A stretch of DNA of 15,233 nucleotides. It comes from JBGOTP01 sp041476545 (GTDB taxonomy: Bacteria; Acidobacteriota; Vicinamibacteria; Vicinamibacterales; CAVVIG01). The notes beneath the pieces were generated by a model, which was not told the DNA's origin, did no database searches, and saw nothing but the letters and a program-made list of their open reading frames with translations. The DNA lies in assembly GCA_041476545.1 (NCBI GenBank), contig JBGOTP010000082.1, positions 1 through 15,233 of the forward strand, written 5' to 3'. Position numbers and translations under genes: made by a program. Of this stretch, positions 11,081 through 15,233 are shown in pieces (position 1 is the first letter of the stretch; each line of letters starts with the position of its first letter).

Positions 11081-13891
11081 ATGGCGCACGATTGGATTAC
11101 GGTGCGCGGTGCGCGCGTCCACAACCTCAAGAATATCGACGTCGACATTCCCCGCCATCGGCTGGTCGTCATCACGGGCCTCTCGGGGTCCGGCAAGTCG
11201 TCCCTCGCCTTCGACACCATCTACGCGGAGGGGCAGCGCCGCTACGTCGAATCGCTCTCGGCGTACGCGCGGCAGTTCCTCGAGCAGATGGAGAAGCCGG
11301 ACGTCGATGTGATCGAGGGGCTGTCGCCCGCGATCTCGATCGAGCAGAAGACCACCGGCTCGAATCCGCGCTCCACGGTTGGTACCGTGACCGAAATCTA
11401 CGACTATCTCCGGCTGCTCTTCGCGAGCATCGGTGTGCCTCATTGCCCCAATTGCGGCAAGGAGATCACGAGCCAGTCGCTCGAGCGCATCGTCGACATG
11501 GTGCTGTTGTACCCGCAGGACGCGCGCATCAACGTGCTGGCGCCGATCGTCCGCGGTCGCAAGGGGGAGTTCAAGAAGGAACTGGCCGGGTTGCGCGGCC
11601 GCGGGTTCACCAAGGCGCGCATCGACGGGCAGTTTCGCTCGCTCGAGGAAGACCTCAAGCTCGATCGGCGTCGGAACCACACGATTGAGGTCGTCGTCGA
11701 TCGGGTCATCGTGCGCAGTGGCGTCGAACGGCGTCTCACCGAGTCCATCGACGTGGCGCTCAACCTCGCGGACGACATCGTCGTCATCAATTCGTTCGAC
11801 GAGGCCGACCGTCTGTTCTCGAGGCGGCTGGCGTGCGTCGACTGTGGCTTGAGTATGCCCGAGATGACGCCGCGGGCCTTTTCGTTCAACTCGCCACATG
11901 GCGCCTGCGCGGAGTGCCAGGGTCTGGGTGCGATGGTGGATGTGGATCCGCATCGCGTCGTCCCCGACGAATCGAAATCCCTGGCCGACGGGGCGATTGC
12001 CCCGTGGGCACGCGGCGATCGTAAGCTGGTTCGTGAGGCACTGCAGGCGCTTGGCCGGGACTTCGGGATCGATCTGACGATGCCCTTCGGCAAGCTGCCG
12101 CGCAAGCACCGCGATCTGTTGCTGTGTGGTGGAGGGACGGGTCCCCGTGGTGGCAAGTTCGAGGGGATTCTGCCGAACCTGCGCCGCCGGTACGAGGAGG
12201 GCAGTTGGGCGGAGCAGGAGGAACTGGAGCCGTACCGCTCGCTGAGACCGTGCCCTGTCTGCCAGGGTCAACGGTTGAAGGCGCAGAGCCTCTCGGTCAG
12301 GGTCAAGGGCCGCACCATTGCCAACTATGTCGACTTGCCGATCTCGGAGGCCGTGGCCGTCTTCGACGGTGTGCAGCTCACGGACCGCGAAGCCATCATC
12401 GCGGAGCGGATTCTTCGGGAAATCCAGGATCGCCTTCGATTCCTGAACGATGTCGGCGTCGGATATCTGACCGTCGGGCGCAGCGCCGCCTCCTTGTCGG
12501 GAGGAGAGGGCCAGCGCATACGCCTGGCCACGCAGATCGGCGCCAATCTGACTGGCGTGTTGTACGTGCTGGACGAGCCCTCCATCGGTTTGCATCAGCG
12601 GGACAATCGCAAGCTGCTGGCCACGCTGGCGCGGTTGCGCGACCTCGGCAACACGGTCATCGTGGTGGAGCACGACGAGGAGACGATTCGCACCGCCGAT
12701 TACGTGATCGATCTTGGACCTGGTGCCGGCGAGCATGGCGGCCACGTCATGTTTCAGGGCACGCCCTCCGATCTGATGAAGGATGAACACTCCGTGACTG
12801 GTGCGTATCTGACCGGTCGCAGGGGGATCGCGACGCCGGGCAACCGTCGACCCGCCGTGAAAGGGGATCTGGTCATTCGTGGCGCTCGGGCGAACAACCT
12901 CAAGAATATCGACGTGCGGATCCCGATCGGCCTCCTGACGGCGGTGACCGGAGTCAGCGGGTCCGGCAAGTCGACACTGGTGAACGACATTCTCTATCGC
13001 TCGCTCGCCCAAACGCTGTACAAGGCAAGTGATGAGCCGGGCGCTCACGATCGGATCGAAGGCATCGGGTTGCTCGATAAGGTCATTGAGATCGACCAGT
13101 CACCGATCGGACGCACGCCCCGATCCAATCCGGCCACCTACACGGGACTGTTCACGTTCATCCGCGATCTGTTCGCCATGATGCCCGATGCAAAGGCCCG
13201 CGGGTTCCGGGCCGGCCGCTTCTCATTCAACGTCAAGGGGGGGCGGTGCGAAGCCGGCCAGGGCGCCGGCGTCCTCGCGAGCGAGATTCACTTCCTGCCC
13301 GACGTGTACGAGACGTGCGAGCAGTGCAAGGGGCGCCGGTACAATCGCGAAACGCTCGAAGTCAAGTATCGCGGTCGATCGATTGCGGACGTGCTCGACC
13401 TCACCGTTGACCAGGCGCTACCGCTGCTCGAGAATTTCCCGGCCGTCGCGAACAAGCTCCGGACGCTGCAGGATGTCGGGCTTGGGTACATCGAGCTCGG
13501 CCAGTCGGCGACGACCCTGTCCGGGGGCGAGGCGCAGCGCGTCAAGCTCGCGAAAGAGCTGTCCAAGCGGGGAACCGGCCGCACCCTCTACATTCTCGAT
13601 GAACCGACGACCGGTCTCCATTTCGAAGACACCCGGAAACTGCTGGATGTACTCAACAAACTCGTCGATCAGGGGAACACCATCGTCGTGATCGAGCACA
13701 ATCTCGATGTCATCAAGTCTGCGGACCATGTGATTGACCTCGGGCCCGAAGGAGGAGCTGGCGGCGGCCGGATCGTCGCAGAAGGTTCGCCGGAGGACGT
13801 GGCCTGCAACGACCTGTCGGCGACCGGGAGATTCATGGCGGACTTGCGGGCCTCTCGGCGCGGATTGCCGATAAGGTCAGAAGCGGTCTAG
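11081..13891 (+). CDS. uvrA: Excinuclease ABC subunit A
   Basis: This 936-aa protein recognises DNA damage with UvrB in nucleotide excision repair. The first ATP site has Walker A GLSGSGKS (33-40) and signature LSGGEGQR (472-479) followed by VLDEPSIGLH. The second has GVSGSGKST (624-632) and LSGGEAQR (813-820) followed by ILDEPTTGLH. Zinc module 1 is complete: Cys252/Cys255 and Cys276/Cys279. Zinc module 2 reads CEAG at 723-726 with Cys746/Cys749 (CEQCKG), so the usual second Cys is Gly726. ATG 11081 is chosen because MAHDWITVRGARVHNLKN matches the family N-terminus and the length matches the usual 940; ATG 11009 would add 24 unconserved residues. It is otherwise intact. Confidence 0.97.
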   Translation: MAHDWITVRGARVHNLKNIDVDIPRHRLVVITGLSGSGKSSLAFDTIYAEGQRRYVESLSAYARQFLEQMEKPDVDVIEGLSPAISIEQKTTGSNPRSTVGTVTEIYDYLRLLFASIGVPHCPNCGKEITSQSLERIVDMVLLYPQDARINVLAPIVRGRKGEFKKELAGLRGRGFTKARIDGQFRSLEEDLKLDRRRNHTIEVVVDRVIVRSGVERRLTESIDVALNLADDIVVINSFDEADRLFSRRLACVDCGLSMPEMTPRAFSFNSPHGACAECQGLGAMVDVDPHRVVPDESKSLADGAIAPWARGDRKLVREALQALGRDFGIDLTMPFGKLPRKHRDLLLCGGGTGPRGGKFEGILPNLRRRYEEGSWAEQEELEPYRSLRPCPVCQGQRLKAQSLSVRVKGRTIANYVDLPISEAVAVFDGVQLTDREAIIAERILREIQDRLRFLNDVGVGYLTVGRSAASLSGGEGQRIRLATQIGANLTGVLYVLDEPSIGLHQRDNRKLLATLARLRDLGNTVIVVEHDEETIRTADYVIDLGPGAGEHGGHVMFQGTPSDLMKDEHSVTGAYLTGRRGIATPGNRRPAVKGDLVIRGARANNLKNIDVRIPIGLLTAVTGVSGSGKSTLVNDILYRSLAQTLYKASDEPGAHDRIEGIGLLDKVIEIDQSPIGRTPRSNPATYTGLFTFIRDLFAMMPDAKARGFRAGRFSFNVKGGRCEAGQGAGVLASEIHFLPDVYETCEQCKGRRYNRETLEVKYRGRSIADVLDLTVDQALPLLENFPAVANKLRTLQDVGLGYIELGQSATTLSGGEAQRVKLAKELSKRGTGRTLYILDEPTTGLHFEDTRKLLDVLNKLVDQGNTIVVIEHNLDVIKSADHVIDLGPEGGAGGGRIVAEGSPEDVACNDLSATGRFMADLRASRRGLPIRSEAV

Positions 13892-14109
13892 ATGTTGTGG
13901 TAGGATGACCACGATTTCGGTGTGTAATGGTGCATAACAAATGTGGTGACCTGCGGTAACATTTGCTCGTATACAGACGCCAGATCAAGCGAGCCAAGTC
14001 GCTAACCTGTTTAGAATGAGTATCTTATATGGAAGGATTGCGATCCTGACGGGTTGGGCATCGACTTTGCTGAGGTTCGCTGTGCTAGTCCCCGTTTCCT
14101 GAGAGACCA
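13892..14109. other. uvrA-lpxC intergenic region with inverted repeat
   Basis: This 218-bp spacer is more AT-rich than the genes around it. CAAATGT (13938-13944) and ACATTTG (13959-13965) form a 7-bp inverted repeat with a 14-nt centre. A possible plus promoter overlaps it: GTGACC (13946-13951), 18 bp, TATACA (13970-13975), 4 of 6 matches each. GTGGT/ACCAC around 13897-13912 may be a weak hairpin after uvrA. These are candidate lpxC control signals; none is certain. Confidence 0.35.
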
Positions 14110-15018
14110 ATGGACGCACAGCGTACCCTTCGTCGTCAAATCTCCTGCGTCGGAATCGGTCTCCATTCCGGCAATAAGGTCACGCTTTCGCTGAAGCCGG
14201 CTCCCGCGGAGTTCGGCATTCGGTTCCGGCGCACCGACCTCGGAGATCACGAGGTTCCCGCAACGGTTTCTCATCTGGCCGGAATTCAGCTGGCCACCGG
14301 ACTGGCGCGGAACGAAGTGTCGGTCGAAACGGTTGAGCATCTCCTGTCGGCGCTCGTGAGCATGAACATCGACAACGTGCTCATCGAACTGAACTCGCCC
14401 GAAGTGCCGATCATGGACGGCAGTGCCGCTCCCTTCGTCTATCTGATACAGGAGGCCGGTGTGAAGACCCTGGCCTTACCGCGCAAATATCTCAAGATTA
14501 TCAGACCGATCGCGATGTCACGCGGTGACAAACGTATCGCGCTATACCCCTCCGATCACTTCAAGGTGACGTACAGCATCAGCTATGATCATCCGCTGCT
14601 GCGTCACCAGTCGCGAACGATTCGCATCACCGAAGAGACATTTATCGAGGAAGTCGCTCCAGCGCGAACGTTCACCTTCCTCAAAGATGTCGAGATGCTG
14701 CGGCAGAACGGGTTGGCGCTCGGGGGATCGCTCGAGAACGCCATTGTCCTTGGCGAGACCGGTGTCCTCAACAATGCTCTCCGGTTCGAGGACGAATTCG
14801 TGCGTCACAAGATCCTGGATGCAGTGGGCGACCTTGCCCTTGTCGGTCGGCCGGTAATTGGTCACCTCGTCGCGCACCGGGCGGGCCACGCGCTTCATAC
14901 GGAGTTCGCGGCGAAGATCCTTGAAGAAACGCATGCGTGGCAGCTCGTCGAAGCGGACGGCGACGATGTGGCGCCGCTGGCCGCCCTCCCGGCGAAGGCC
15001 GCTGCACGGCTGGCTTGA
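14110..15018 (+). CDS. lpxC: UDP-3-O-acyl-N-acetylglucosamine deacetylase
   Basis: This 302-aa cytoplasmic zinc enzyme carries out the committed step of lipid A synthesis, removing the acetyl group from UDP-3-O-acyl-GlcNAc. Zinc ligands are His77 in SVETVEHLLSAL and His233/Asp237 in VRHKILDAVGD; Glu76 is the general base and His260 in RAGHALH the catalytic histidine. The N-terminal QISCVGIGLHSG (10-21), NSPEVPIMDGSAAPF (95-109) and APARTFTF (183-190) motifs are intact. Length is close to the E. coli protein (305 aa). GAGAG lies about 5 nt before the ATG. It implies a lipid A-containing outer membrane. It is not in the usual ftsZ-lpxC cell-division context here. Confidence 0.97.
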   Translation: MDAQRTLRRQISCVGIGLHSGNKVTLSLKPAPAEFGIRFRRTDLGDHEVPATVSHLAGIQLATGLARNEVSVETVEHLLSALVSMNIDNVLIELNSPEVPIMDGSAAPFVYLIQEAGVKTLALPRKYLKIIRPIAMSRGDKRIALYPSDHFKVTYSISYDHPLLRHQSRTIRITEETFIEEVAPARTFTFLKDVEMLRQNGLALGGSLENAIVLGETGVLNNALRFEDEFVRHKILDAVGDLALVGRPVIGHLVAHRAGHALHTEFAAKILEETHAWQLVEADGDDVAPLAALPAKAAARLA

Positions 15019-15063
15019 CGGCCGCGCATGAGCTGTCGAGATCGCTCGTAGTACTTCCGTAAG

Positions 15064-15080
15064 CGACCGATCATCGGTCG
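15064..15080. promoter_or_regulatory. Perfect 17-bp palindrome downstream of lpxC
   Basis: CGACCGAT-C-ATCGGTCG has 8-bp perfect arms with one centre base, 46 bp after the lpxC stop and 97 bp before the next start codon. No T run follows. It may be an operator for the downstream secreted-protein gene or an RNA hairpin at the lpxC 3' end. Confidence 0.45.
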
Positions 15081-15165
15081 ACCCCTATGAAAGATCTGTG
15101 ACAGACCCAGTCGGGCGCGGATTCCGGCTGCATTTCTGGTAGCCTGTTCCAAACGGTTCCCTATC

Positions 15166-15172
15166 AAGGAGG
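15166..15172 (+). promoter_or_regulatory. Strong Shine-Dalgarno AAGGAGG
   Basis: AAGGAGG lies 4 nt before the ATG at 15177. It is the strongest ribosome-binding site in the window and fixes the start of the partial gene at the right edge, suggesting an abundant product. Confidence 0.8.
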
Positions 15173-15176
15173 CAAG

Positions 15177-15233
15177 ATGAAACGCATGTTATTGGTAGCC
15201 CTCGTAGCGGCCCTCGTGATGCCGTACTCGGCG
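15177..15233 (+). CDS. Start of a secreted/exported protein (signal peptide only)
   Basis: Nineteen codons are visible: MKRMLLVALVAALVMPYSA. Two basic residues, a hydrophobic core and a short small-residue end form a Sec signal peptide, with cleavage probably just past the window edge. Function cannot be assigned. The AAGGAGG site and separate spacer suggest its own transcription unit after lpxC. Confidence 0.75.
   Translation, partial: MKRMLLVALVAALVMPYSA

Noticed and set aside
11039..13048. 669-codon open frame antisense to uvrA
   Set aside because: It is a GC-rich shadow frame of uvrA; the protein is low in recognisable motifs, while the plus frame is an intact UvrA.

Overview
The window comes from a GC-rich Gram-negative bacterium: lpxC implies a lipid A outer membrane, and the NlpC/P60 protein carries a lipobox. 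Gene content, codon use and a GGTTCACRR minisatellite fit the Acidobacteriota (Vicinamibacteria-like). That placement is an inference from general knowledge, not a search result.

Left third (1-5142, all on the minus strand), read in transcription order. A secreted subtilisin-type S8 protease comes first, then a 275-bp structured spacer, a small excisionase/MerR-type helix-turn-helix protein, two tiny ORFs of 21 and 18 codons, a HlyD-type membrane-fusion protein, and a C39-peptidase ABC exporter that runs off the left edge. HlyD and the exporter overlap by ATGA. Both tiny ORFs have good Shine-Dalgarno sequences and end one residue after an Ile-(Ile/Val)-Trp-Gly motif (SIIWGT-stop and AIVWGK-stop). 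The arrangement looks like a compact peptide export locus: regulator, two candidate cargo peptides, adaptor, and processing exporter. Two near-identical inverted elements flank the regulator gene, and two GC hairpins lie between the last tiny ORF and hlyD. This is the most likely undescribed system in the window.

Middle (5245-10920). A PLP-dependent aminotransferase of the alanine-glyoxylate/serine-pyruvate class has a C-terminus extended by a 9-bp minisatellite. It is followed by a monofunctional peptidoglycan glycosyltransferase (mtgA), which converges with an NlpC/P60 cell-wall hydrolase lipoprotein. An HNH endonuclease-family gene with a recognisable promoter precedes an IPT/TIG plus NHL/SMP-30-type beta-propeller protein. 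That gene converges with an APC-superfamily amino-acid permease.

Right third (11081-15233, all plus). A full-length uvrA (936 aa) lacks one conserved cysteine of its second zinc module. After a 218-bp spacer with an inverted repeat comes lpxC (302 aa), then a perfect 17-bp palindrome and the first 19 codons of a secreted protein with a strong Shine-Dalgarno. No rRNA, tRNA, CRISPR array or insertion sequence was recognised, and no stretch above 300 bp is gene-free.
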